This document shows, one piece after another, positions 7,738 to 14,121 of a stretch of 14,892 nucleotides of DNA. A program made the position numbers and the translations under genes. Source of the stretch: an uncultured Prevotellaceae bacterium (GTDB lineage: Bacteria > Bacteroidota > Bacteroidia > Bacteroidales > Bacteroidaceae). The stretch lies in the NCBI GenBank assembly GCA_945486445.1, contig CALYTD010000001.1, forward strand, positions 1-14,892, given 5' to 3'. Positions within the stretch are counted from its first letter, which is position 1, and every line of letters begins with the position of its first letter. The notes beneath the pieces are model-generated. The model saw only the letters and a list, made by a program, of their open reading frames with translations. It was not told the origin of the DNA and made no database searches.

Positions 7738-8898
7738 TCACAGTTTATGGGTTATAAAGTCATTCTTGTCTGAAAAGGCATACCTCACACGCAAGATAAG
7801 GTTACGTAACGAGACTGTCCAGTCCAGCATTATTGCCACTATGGGACATACGCAATGATAATAGCGCAGCACCGGGCGATAGATAATATATCTCTCCACA
7901 TTGGATATTATCCATATCACCACAGCCGAGGCCATGAGCACTATGCCGTCAAGTGCCGGAAGCATGAACGCTGCCACGCAGACAGCCGCCAAAGTCATCA
8001 GGTTGTAAAGGTGCATAACATTCAAGTCCAGATGAAACAGTAGCCTAAACACGACCGAACGGCGCAGGCTGTGGAAAGCATCAATAGCAAACAACTGCTT
8101 CATGCGCCACCGTTTGTCTGATGGTTTCATGGCTATCATCCTCGCCTCCGGCTCTATTGCCAAGGCACAGGAGCCTGCTCTGGCAAACTTATTGACCAAG
8201 AATTCAAACTCTGCACGCGCGAATTCAAGGTTACCTCTAAACCCATTCTCGGCAAAGAACTCTTCTTTCCGCAGCATTACGGATGACTGGTTGGTGCTGA
8301 AAGCCATCCCCCGCTGTGCCATCCGCAAGTGATAGAGCATAGTCCGCAACTGCTCGTAGCGGAAATACGCCGACACCTCCTCGCCATACAGTGACAGTCC
8401 GAGCACCATGTTCTTCTCTGCCGAGCAATGACGAGCCATGCTTGCAAGCCAATTCTCTGATGAAGGGACGCTGTGAACATCCGTTACCAGCACCCAGTCA
8501 TACTTTGCTGCACGCATGCCAAGCGTTAATCCAAGTTTCTTGCGACTGAGATAACGTGACGTATCCGGCAACATCGTATAGTAAAGATGTGGATTTGCCC
8601 CATGAAGTTTCAACACATCCTCCGAGTCACTGTCGCTCCTGTCAATGACAACAACAACCTGAAAGTCGCCCGGATAGTCCTGCCCCAGCAGAACAGGCAA
8701 CACCTTCGAGAGGTGATAGGAACTGTCATGGTCTGTCAACACTATCGAAACCGGCGGACAATCCGCAGGCTTCCCGCCTTCATCGGGCACAGTTACCTCC
8801 TCTTTCACCTTTCTGAAAAAGGGTGAAAACAGCGGAGCCACCAGTGCAAGCACCAACAACACCGCTGTGTATATTATCAAATGTAATGAAATTATCAT
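7738..8898 (-). CDS. Membrane-anchored GT2-like glycosyltransferase, divergent at active-site motifs
   Basis: From the ATG at 8898 the protein has 386 residues. It begins with a signal-anchor helix (about 1-28), followed by a GT-A domain: PPVSIVLTDHDSSYHLSKVL at 48-67, QDYPGDFQVVVVIDRSDSDS at 73-92 and SRKKLGLTLGMRAAKYDWVLVT to 139. C-terminal hydrophobic segments lie near 297-332 and 348-363. The family's DxD metal motif (usually TDAD) reads TDVH at 139-142. The usual acidic ED catalytic-base region reads RAEFEFLVN at 228-236. KRWRMKQ (262-268) recalls the QxxRW motif. An in-frame GTG 30 bases upstream would only add residues before the anchor, so the ATG is preferred. The gap to lysA is then 36 bases. 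The acceptor and donor are unknown, and whether it is active is open. Confidence 0.8.
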   Translation of the reverse strand: MIISLHLIIYTAVLLVLALVAPLFSPFFRKVKEEVTVPDEGGKPADCPPVSIVLTDHDSSYHLSKVLPVLLGQDYPGDFQVVVVIDRSDSDSEDVLKLHGANPHLYYTMLPDTSRYLSRKKLGLTLGMRAAKYDWVLVTDVHSVPSSENWLASMARHCSAEKNMVLGLSLYGEEVSAYFRYEQLRTMLYHLRMAQRGMAFSTNQSSVMLRKEEFFAENGFRGNLEFARAEFEFLVNKFARAGSCALAIEPEARMIAMKPSDKRWRMKQLFAIDAFHSLRRSVVFRLLFHLDLNVMHLYNLMTLAAVCVAAFMLPALDGIVLMASAVVIWIISNVERYIIYRPVLRYYHCVCPIVAIMLDWTVSLRNLILRVRYAFSDKNDFITHKL

Positions 8899-8934
8899 TA
8901 AACAAGGTTTTACTTTCCAAGCCGGCACGCCTGC

Positions 8935-10077
8935 TTAGAACAGGTATCCTTTCGGCAACTTACGGCAGTTGTACCGGCAAGCCATAATCTCTCCGTAGGC
9001 ACCGGCAGAGCGAAGGGCTATGATATCGCCGCGGTGACAGGCGGGCAGAATTTCCCCTTTGCCAAACACATCACTCGACTCGCATATCGGCCCGACCACA
9101 TCGTAGGTTTCTTCCGGCTCATTGCTACTAAGATTCTGTATCTCATGGTGCGCCTCATAGAGCGCAGGACGAATGAGATCACTCATTCCTGCATCTACTA
9201 TCACAAACTTCTTGACGTGCGCTTGCTTCACATACAGCACACGGGTGATAAGGGAACCCATCTGCCCCACTACCGCACGTCCGAGTTCAAAGTGCAGTTG
9301 CTGCCCCTCACGCAACTTTATCTTCTTAGTGTATGTATCGAAATACGTCTTGAAGTCAGGCACAGGCTTTCCGTCAGGGTCATTGTATGCAATGCCGAGA
9401 CCACCACCCACGTTGATGTTCTTCACCCTTATGCCTTGCTTCTCCAAACGGTCTTGCAATTCGTTCACGCGTATTGCCAACACCTCGAAGTCCCCCATCT
9501 CCAGTATTTGCGAGCCTATATGGAAGTGAATCCCTATGAATTCTATGTTGTCAAGCCCCATAGCCGCCTGTATAGCGGTCTCCATGTCCTCCATGGCTAT
9601 ACCGAACTTGTTTTCCGCCAACCCCGTCGTGATGTTCGCATGAGTGTGCGCACCAACGTTGGGGTTTATGCGGAAGCACACCTTCGCCACCTTCTTCTTA
9701 GCCCCTGCCAGACTGTTTATGATGGCAAGTTCTTCGAGAGACTCCACATTGAAGCAGAATATCCCTGCATCCAGTCCGAGGTTTATCTCCCAATCAGCCT
9801 TGCCCACACCGGCATATACAATCTTTCCGGCATCGAATCCGGTGTCAAGTGCCTGCTGTATTTCGCCTCCGCTCACGCAGTCAACGCCGAACCCAGCCTT
9901 CTGTATCTCGCGCAACACGTCCATGTTGGCATTCGCCTTTATGGCATAGTGCAGGTGATAGTCAGGATGCTGAGCCAGTTCTGCCTTGATGGTATCAAGC
10001 GTTTGGCACAGCAACGCCTTGTCGTAATAATAGAAAGGTGTCTCTATGTCTTTGAATTTTTCTATCGGGAAAGCCAT
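8935..10077 (-). CDS. lysA: Diaminopimelate decarboxylase
   Basis: This PLP enzyme decarboxylates meso-diaminopimelate to L-lysine, the last step of the pathway. The 380 residues are slightly short of the usual 400-420. The PLP lysine is Lys47 in HYAIKANAN. IHFHIGSQI and the glycine loop GGGLGI line the cofactor pocket. FELGRAVV, DAGMSDLIRPALYEAHHE, GPICESSDVFGK (the conserved Cys that helps complete the active site across the dimer) and AGAYGEIMA follow in family order. The C-terminus is YNCRKLPKGYLF, somewhat different from the more common SYN-R-P form. The ATG at 10077 follows an A-rich leader. The gene lies 87 bases downstream of lysC with a strong hairpin between, which suggests one lysine-synthesis transcript with the hairpin adjusting relative output. 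Confidence 0.95.
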   Translation of the reverse strand: MAFPIEKFKDIETPFYYYDKALLCQTLDTIKAELAQHPDYHLHYAIKANANMDVLREIQKAGFGVDCVSGGEIQQALDTGFDAGKIVYAGVGKADWEINLGLDAGIFCFNVESLEELAIINSLAGAKKKVAKVCFRINPNVGAHTHANITTGLAENKFGIAMEDMETAIQAAMGLDNIEFIGIHFHIGSQILEMGDFEVLAIRVNELQDRLEKQGIRVKNINVGGGLGIAYNDPDGKPVPDFKTYFDTYTKKIKLREGQQLHFELGRAVVGQMGSLITRVLYVKQAHVKKFVIVDAGMSDLIRPALYEAHHEIQNLSSNEPEETYDVVGPICESSDVFGKGEILPACHRGDIIALRSAGAYGEIMACRYNCRKLPKGYLF

Positions 10078-10117
10078 TTTTTCTATCTATTTATTTGTGT
10101 TGTTGATTTATCTTTAT

Positions 10118-10158
10118 GACATCTCTGCCTCCTTCCGCAAGGACGGGGCAGAGATGTC
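10118..10158 (-). promoter_or_regulatory. Intercistronic hairpin between lysC and lysA
   Basis: Arms GACATCTCTGCC (10118-10129) and GGCAGAGATGTC (10147-10158) are perfectly complementary over 12 bases. Inside them, TCCTT and AAGGA can pair around a CCGC loop. It starts 6 bases after the lysC stop. Neither strand has a T-run after it, so it is not a standard intrinsic terminator. A partial terminator, mRNA processing site or 3'-end stabiliser would all fit. Confidence 0.7.
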
Positions 10159-10164
10159 AGAGCA

Positions 10165-11481
10165 TCAGTTGAACAGTTTTGCGGAGAGGTTCTGCAATGC
10201 CCGCTTCTTATCTGCCTCACGTATGAGGAATGATATGTTATAGTTAGAGCCTCCGTATGAAATCATACGTACCGGAATGTTGGCCATAGCCTCTGTCACC
10301 AGTGTCTCAAAGCCTACGTTACTCCAGTCAAGGTCACCTACAACACAGATGATACACATATCTGTATCCACTGTCACCGTGCCGTATTTTTTTAGTTCGT
10401 CCATGATTTTCGTGAGGTGTGTATCCTTGTCTATGCTGACACTCACGCCCACCTCTGATGTCGTTATCATGTCGATTGGCGTATTGTAGGTCTCGAATAT
10501 CTCAAACACCTTGCGCAGGAAGCCCGTAGCAAGGAGCATACGTGATGACTTTATCTTTATCGCGGTGATATTGTCCTTCGCGGCAACAGCCTTTATCTTT
10601 CCGCGTACCAGCACGTTGTCTATCACCGTACCGTCTGCGTCCGGGTCCATCGTGTTCTTTATGCGCACTGGTATGCCGGCATACTTGGCAGGCTGCACAC
10701 ACGTAGGATGCAGAATCTTTGCACCGAAATACGCCAGCTCCGCAGCCTCCTCAAAGTTCAACTGGTGCACGGCATCGGTCTTATCTACTATGCGTGGGTC
10801 ATTGTTGTGCATACCGTCGATGTCTGTCCATATCTGTATCTCATCCGCCATCATGGCTGCACCTATCAGCGATGCGGTATAGTCAGAGCCTCCGCGTTGC
10901 AGATTGTCAACCTCATCATAAGCGTTGCGACACACAAAACCCTGTGTTATGTATATCTGATAGCCCTCATTGGCCTTCATCACCTCTGCCAGATGCTCCT
11001 TTATATATGTAAGGTCTGGCTCGGCATTCTTGTCGGTACGCATGAAGTCGAGAGCATTGAGCAACACGGTTTTCACTCCCTGTTCGTTAAGGTAGTTGGT
11101 AACCATGTTGGTTGACATGACCTCTCCCTGTGCCACCACTATTTTCTCCTCAAACGAGGTGAATGTATCCTTAGTGAAGGAGCGCAGGTATTCAAACTCT
11201 TTCTTAAGGAAATCCGCTGTCTTCCGCTTCATCTCGTCAGTGGAATACAGGTTCTCCACGTGGCCCATGTACTTCTTCTCCAGTGTGTTGATAACCTCCT
11301 GTGCGCCCTCTGGGTTCTTCTTGTAGAGGTAATCAGAAATCTCCACCAGAGAGTTTGTGGTGCCAGACATTGCGGATAGCACCACGAATGTAGGCTCTCC
11401 TGATTTTGTTACAAGTTTTGCGACATCCTGCATACGCTCCGGGGAGCCAACAGACGTGCCGCCAAATTTCATTACTTTCAT
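10165..11481 (-). CDS. lysC: Aspartate kinase, monofunctional
   Basis: This enzyme phosphorylates L-aspartate, opening the lysine, threonine and methionine branch. The 438 residues contain the kinase domain (about 1-290): KFGGTSVGS (5-13), FVVLSAMSGTTNSL (32-45), RGGSDYTASLIGAA (196-209) and TDIDGMHNNDPRIV (219-232), where NNDPR replaces the more common T-ADPR. Two ACT-type regulatory domains follow (about 300-438), with the effector-contact segment PIDMITTSEVGVSVSID at 335-351. There is no homoserine dehydrogenase part, unlike ThrA-type fusions. Feedback inhibition by lysine is likely from the family and from lysA lying next to it, but the ligand cannot be read directly. The ATG at 11481 follows an A-rich leader without Shine-Dalgarno. 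The 100-base gap to ftsE shows no lysine-riboswitch-like structure. Confidence 0.96.
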   Translation of the reverse strand: MKVMKFGGTSVGSPERMQDVAKLVTKSGEPTFVVLSAMSGTTNSLVEISDYLYKKNPEGAQEVINTLEKKYMGHVENLYSTDEMKRKTADFLKKEFEYLRSFTKDTFTSFEEKIVVAQGEVMSTNMVTNYLNEQGVKTVLLNALDFMRTDKNAEPDLTYIKEHLAEVMKANEGYQIYITQGFVCRNAYDEVDNLQRGGSDYTASLIGAAMMADEIQIWTDIDGMHNNDPRIVDKTDAVHQLNFEEAAELAYFGAKILHPTCVQPAKYAGIPVRIKNTMDPDADGTVIDNVLVRGKIKAVAAKDNITAIKIKSSRMLLATGFLRKVFEIFETYNTPIDMITTSEVGVSVSIDKDTHLTKIMDELKKYGTVTVDTDMCIICVVGDLDWSNVGFETLVTEAMANIPVRMISYGGSNYNISFLIREADKKRALQNLSAKLFN

Positions 11482-11581
11482 TGATGTTATGTTTTTTTGT
11501 TTTTCCTTTTTATTTCCAAATAGGCATTACAACCATCTGCCGTACAGGCATCATCTCCAAGTCTTTGCAAGGAGAGCGGTA

Positions 11582-12268
11582 TCATTTCTCTGCATAGTCC
11601 GCTGTCACTTCCGTCAGTTTCCCGTCCTTACATTGATAGACCACACCGTGAAACTTGCCCAGCATGGCAATGTTGTGTGTCGTCACTATCACCGCCGTGC
11701 CTGTCGCTGATATGTCTCTGAACAGCCCCATGATGTTGTCCGCCGTCTCGGGATCAAGGTTTCCCGTAGGCTCATCGGCAAGAATCACCTTCGGAGAATT
11801 AAGCAGTGAACGGGCTATGGCTATGCGTTGCTGTTCTCCGCCAGAGAGTTCGTGCGGCATTTTGTCCTCCACACCCTCCATCTTGACGTCTCTCAACACC
11901 TCTGCAATGCGCTTTTCTATCTCGTCTTTCTTCTTCCAGCCGGTGGCTTTAAGTACAAATTCGAGGTTACGCCTTACCGAACGGTCGGTGAGCAACTTGA
12001 AGTCCTGGAATATTATGCCGAGTTCCCGGCGCAGCATCTGCACCTCCTTGCGGCGGATCTTGGTCATGTCTCGTTCAAATACCATAGCCTTGTCCGCCTC
12101 GTCTATCTCCAGTTCTCCGTAGATAGTACGCAGCAAGGAACTTTTCCCGGAGCCTACCTTACCTATTATATATATGAACTCCCCCTCGGCGGCATGAAAG
12201 TCCACGCCATCGAGCACCACATCACCGTCATCGTGGCTCACCGTAACGTTCTTATAGTCTATCAGCAT
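11582..12268 (-). CDS. ftsE: Cell-division ABC ATPase FtsE
   Basis: FtsE is the cytosolic ATPase that works with the membrane protein FtsX to activate cell-wall hydrolases at the septum. The 228 residues carry all ABC motifs: Walker A GKVGSGKS (36-43), Q-loop [10 protein letters not shown] (84-93), signature LSGGEQQR (141-148), Walker [13 protein letters not shown] (161-172) and the switch His in TTHN (196-199). [12 protein letters not shown] and the overall length fit FtsE better than LolD or macrolide exporters. No ftsX lies nearby; separate locations are, as far as I recall, usual in this phylum. It lies 23 bases after hisE and 100 before lysC, so it is probably transcribed with amino-acid genes without a functional link. 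LolD-type lipoprotein exporters are the main alternative. Confidence 0.87.
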   Translation of the reverse strand: MLIDYKNVTVSHDDGDVVLDGVDFHAAEGEFIYIIGKVGSGKSSLLRTIYGELEIDEADKAMVFERDMTKIRRKEVQMLRRELGIIFQDFKLLTDRSVRRNLEFVLKATGWKKKDEIEKRIAEVLRDVKMEGVEDKMPHELSGGEQQRIAIARSLLNSPKVILADEPTGNLDPETADNIMGLFRDISATGTAVIVTTHNIAMLGKFHGVVYQCKDGKLTEVTADYAEK

Positions 12269-12291
12269 GATGCAGTCGTTTGGTTATTTTC

Positions 12292-12606
12292 TTAATGCTT
12301 GTGCCACCCGGGATTATGCCGTTCCTGCAACTCCCTCGCCATATCCTCTATGCGCAGTCCCTTGGATGTGAGGAGTACTATGAGGTGATAAAGCATATCT
12401 GAGCCTTCGTAAATCATTCTCTCGTCAGTGCCGTTGCAGGCTTCTATCACCAGTTCCAGTGCTTCCTCGCCCACTTTCTGTGCCATACGGTTCAGGCCGT
12501 CCTTGAACAGAGAGGTGGTGTAACTGCCTTCCGGCATTTCCTCATGGCGCTTTTCAATAAAGTCTTGCAGTTCGCTAAGGAACAAAAGCGGATTTTTCTC
12601 TTCCAT
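12292..12606 (-). CDS. hisE: Phosphoribosyl-ATP pyrophosphatase
   Basis: HisE removes pyrophosphate from phosphoribosyl-ATP, the second step of histidine synthesis. The 104-residue protein is all-helical and MazG-like. SYTTSLFKDGLNRMAQKVGE (28-47) and EEALELVIEA (47-56) supply the conserved acidic metal ligands, and EGSDMLYHLIVLL (67-79) supplies the rest. In Bacteroides-type genomes this domain is usually the C-terminal half of a fused HisIE. Here it has its own ATG at 12606, 28 bases after the hisI stop and in a different frame. The first residues (MEEKNPLLFLSELQDFI) match what in fused proteins is linker running into the first helix, so the split lies exactly at the linker. It is the last his gene of the cluster. 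Confidence 0.94.
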   Translation of the reverse strand: MEEKNPLLFLSELQDFIEKRHEEMPEGSYTTSLFKDGLNRMAQKVGEEALELVIEACNGTDERMIYEGSDMLYHLIVLLTSKGLRIEDMARELQERHNPGWHKH

Positions 12607-12634
12607 TTCTATTCTTCTGTTTTATGTTTATTCG

Positions 12635-12946
12635 TTACTTGTTCTCCTCTCCCCAGCAGGTATCTGTTCCCGTATGGCATACCGGACCGTGCGGGTGTAC
12701 CTTCACCAGCAGCGTATCATTGTCGCAATCTACCTTTATGTCTATAAGGTCGAGGAAGTTACCGCTTGTCTCTCCCTTTGTCCACAGGGTGTTGCGGGAG
12801 CGGCTCCAGAACGTTACTTTCTTCGTCTCCAAGGTCTTTGCCAGCGACTCCTCATTCATATAGCCGAGCATCAGCACGTTCTTTGTTACGGCATCCTGTA
12901 TTATGGCGGGCACAAGGCCGTCGCCTTTCTTGAAATCTATGTTCAT
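12635..12946 (-). CDS. hisI: Phosphoribosyl-AMP cyclohydrolase
   Basis: HisI opens the adenine ring of phosphoribosyl-AMP, the third step of histidine synthesis. All family features fit in 103 residues: GYMNEESL (28-35), [20 protein letters not shown] (45-64), DCDNDTLL (73-80, with Asp73, Asp75 and Asp77 as magnesium ligands) and [11 protein letters not shown] (88-98). Cys74, Cys90 and Cys97 match the zinc-binding cysteines. The protein ends at GEENK, just where a fused HisIE would continue into HisE. The ATG at 12946 follows an A/C-rich leader that can pair with a T/G-rich arm further upstream. The 184-base gap to hisF contains that inverted repeat and a hairpin. Confidence 0.95.
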   Translation of the reverse strand: MNIDFKKGDGLVPAIIQDAVTKNVLMLGYMNEESLAKTLETKKVTFWSRSRNTLWTKGETSGNFLDLIDIKVDCDNDTLLVKVHPHGPVCHTGTDTCWGEENK

Positions 12947-12963
12947 TTTTTCTTGGTTTTTGG

Positions 12964-13088
12964 GGTTAAAGGTTATTGGTTATAGGTCTTTCAGGATAGC
13001 GTGGTGGTCGGTCTTATGATTAGAGGTGGCGTGTGTTTGCGCTCTCTGGAGAACGTTTCTTTCCCCTACCGACCAACAACCTTAAACC
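12964..13088 (-). repeat. T/G- to A/C-rich inverted repeat between hisF and hisI
   Basis: On the transcribed strand the T/G-rich arm (13088-13072, GGTTTAAGGTTGTTGGT) is complementary at 15 of 17 positions to an A/C-rich arm (12980-12964). That arm ends 17 bases before the hisI start. A second, nested perfect pair, TGGTCGGT (13005-13012) with ACCGACCA (13068-13075), competes for part of the upstream arm. The arrangement of T/G arm after the upstream gene and A/C arm before the next start is the same as at 1412-1525 and 13892-14014. Confidence 0.65.
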
Positions 13089-13110
13089 AAGCGAAGCGCA
13101 ACCTAAAACC

Positions 13111-13131
13111 ACGCTCCGCCCTGCGGAGCGT
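13111..13131 (-). terminator. GC-rich hairpin abutting the hisF stop
   Basis: ACGCTCCG (13111-13118) and CGGAGCGT (13124-13131) form a perfect 8-base stem with a 5-base loop. The stem uses the last base of the hisF stop codon. On the transcribed strand it is followed by GGTTTTAGG, a weak T-run. It may end or attenuate transcription after hisF, or protect the hisF 3' end. Termination is uncertain because hisI and hisE follow in the same pathway. Confidence 0.5.
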
Positions 13132-13886
13132 CACATCCTCACTGTCACGCCCTCCTCCCTGAGCCACTTCTTCAGTTCAGGTATGGGAATCTCCCCGAAG
13201 TGGAACACTGATGCGGCGAGGGCAGCATCTGCTTTTCCTATGGTGAAGGCATCACGAAAGTGCTCCCTCACACCTGCGCCGCCACTGGCTATGACGGGTA
13301 TCGGCAGTGCGTCTGACAGCATTGCCAGTGCCTCATTGGCAAAGCCCTGCTTCACACCGTCGTGATTCATGGAGGTGAAGAGTATCTCGCCCGCACCACG
13401 GTCTGCCACTTCCTTGGCCCAGTCAAGCAATCTGCGCTCCACGCGCACGCGACCGCCGTTCACGTAACAGTGCCATCCGTCGGCATCCATGCGTGCATCT
13501 ATCGCACAGACACACACCTGGGAACCGAAGTGTGAGGCTATCTCATCAATGAACTCCGGTCTTCTGAGGGCAGCACTGTTCACGCTAACCTTGTCAGCAC
13601 CTGCCGCAAGCATACGGTCAACGTCTTCTATGGCATTTATGCCGCCGCCAACAGTGAACGGTATGTTTATCTCACGCGCCACGCGTGTCACCATGTCGGT
13701 GAACGTTTTGCGTCCCTCGTGGGAGGCGGTAATGTCAAGATACACCAGTTCGTCGGCTCCCGCGTCACTGTATGCGTGTCCCAATTCCACGGGGTCGCCG
13801 GCAGAACGCAGGTTGACAAAGTTTGTACCTTTCACCGTTTCTCCGTTCTTCACGTCAAGGCATGGTATGATTCGTTTTGCTAACAC
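13131..13886 (-). CDS. hisF: Imidazole glycerol phosphate synthase, cyclase subunit
   Basis: HisF uses ammonia from the glutaminase HisH to turn PRFAR into imidazole glycerol phosphate and AICAR, linking histidine and purine synthesis. The 251 residues form a beta/alpha barrel. The two catalytic aspartates sit at the canonical numbers, Asp11 in IIPCLDV and Asp130 in CAIDARMD. The phosphate sites FTVGGGI (77-83), DKVSVNS (98-104) and the late ASGGAG segment are intact. The start is a GTG at 13886: [12 protein letters not shown] aligns with the family N-terminus and no better start lies upstream. The leader is A/C-rich without Shine-Dalgarno. Its partner hisH is not in the window and probably lies beyond the right edge, upstream of hisA. 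The gap to hisA is 227 bases and filled with repeats. Confidence 0.96.
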   Translation of the reverse strand: MLAKRIIPCLDVKNGETVKGTNFVNLRSAGDPVELGHAYSDAGADELVYLDITASHEGRKTFTDMVTRVAREINIPFTVGGGINAIEDVDRMLAAGADKVSVNSAALRRPEFIDEIASHFGSQVCVCAIDARMDADGWHCYVNGGRVRVERRLLDWAKEVADRGAGEILFTSMNHDGVKQGFANEALAMLSDALPIPVIASGGAGVREHFRDAFTIGKADAALAASVFHFGEIPIPELKKWLREEGVTVRM

Positions 13887-13891
13887 GTTGT

Positions 13892-14014
13892 CTTGTTGTT
13901 TGGTGTTTTTGTTGTTTTGTTATTTGGTAATATGGTTGCATCGTTGGTTCACGGGCTTGTCCTAACGTGGTTAACCGCCTGTTTCCCAGGCAACTAAGCC
14001 ACTAAACAACCAAG
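13892..14014 (-). repeat. T/G- to A/C-rich inverted repeat between hisA and hisF
   Basis: On the transcribed strand the T/G-rich arm (14014-13991) can pair with an A/C-rich arm (13914-13892) at about 19 of 23 positions with one gap. The A/C arm ends 5 bases before the hisF GTG. The loop holds a small hairpin, GCCTG (13977-13981) with CAGGC (13987-13991), which touches the arm. Pairing is weaker than in the copy at 1412-1525, but sequence character and placement are the same. Confidence 0.6.
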
Positions 14015-14033
14015 CCCCTAAACAACCACTCTG

Positions 14034-14121
14034 TAATCAGCGCCCTTTCACCTCGTAATCAGCACCTGATTGCAATGCAATCGGCATCTTTTCACACGGC
14101 AACCGGCACCTTTTTACGGGA
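14034..14121 (-). repeat. Four degenerate tandem units with a 22-base period across the hisA stop
   Basis: Units begin at 14034, 14056, 14078 and 14100, exactly 22 bases apart. On the plus strand they start TAATCAGCGCCC, TAATCAGCACCT, CAATCGGCATCT and CAACCGGCACCT, and three of the four continue with a T-rich stretch and AC or CAC. Units 3 and 4 agree at 16 of 22 positions. The last unit contains the hisA stop codon. The period is not a multiple of three and the units lie mainly downstream of the gene, so this is not a protein repeat. A 15-base dyad (GATTGCA-A-TGCAATC, 14068-14082) lies at the junction of units 2 and 3. Confidence 0.65.

Noticed and set aside
8899..8928. A GTG start at 8928 for the GT2-like gene
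   Set aside because: It adds ten residues before the signal-anchor helix. The ATG at 8898 starts right at the helix as expected.
9034..10119. A 361-codon open frame on the plus strand, antisense to lysA
   Set aside because: It is almost wholly covered by lysA, which has all its catalytic motifs. The antisense translation resembles no family I know and has no upstream signal. It is a by-product of lysA codon bias.
10118..10158. Intrinsic terminator between lysC and lysA
   Set aside because: The stem is strong, but no T-run follows on either strand, so it is listed as an intercistronic hairpin.
11482..11581. Possible lysine riboswitch before lysC
   Set aside because: The 100-base gap is too short and holds only a weak 5-base stem. 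No L-box-like helices are visible.
11582..12268. Lipoprotein-exporter ATPase LolD instead of FtsE
   Set aside because: The size and the [12 protein letters not shown] region fit FtsE better, and no LolC/E-like permease lies nearby. It is kept as an alternative in the entry.
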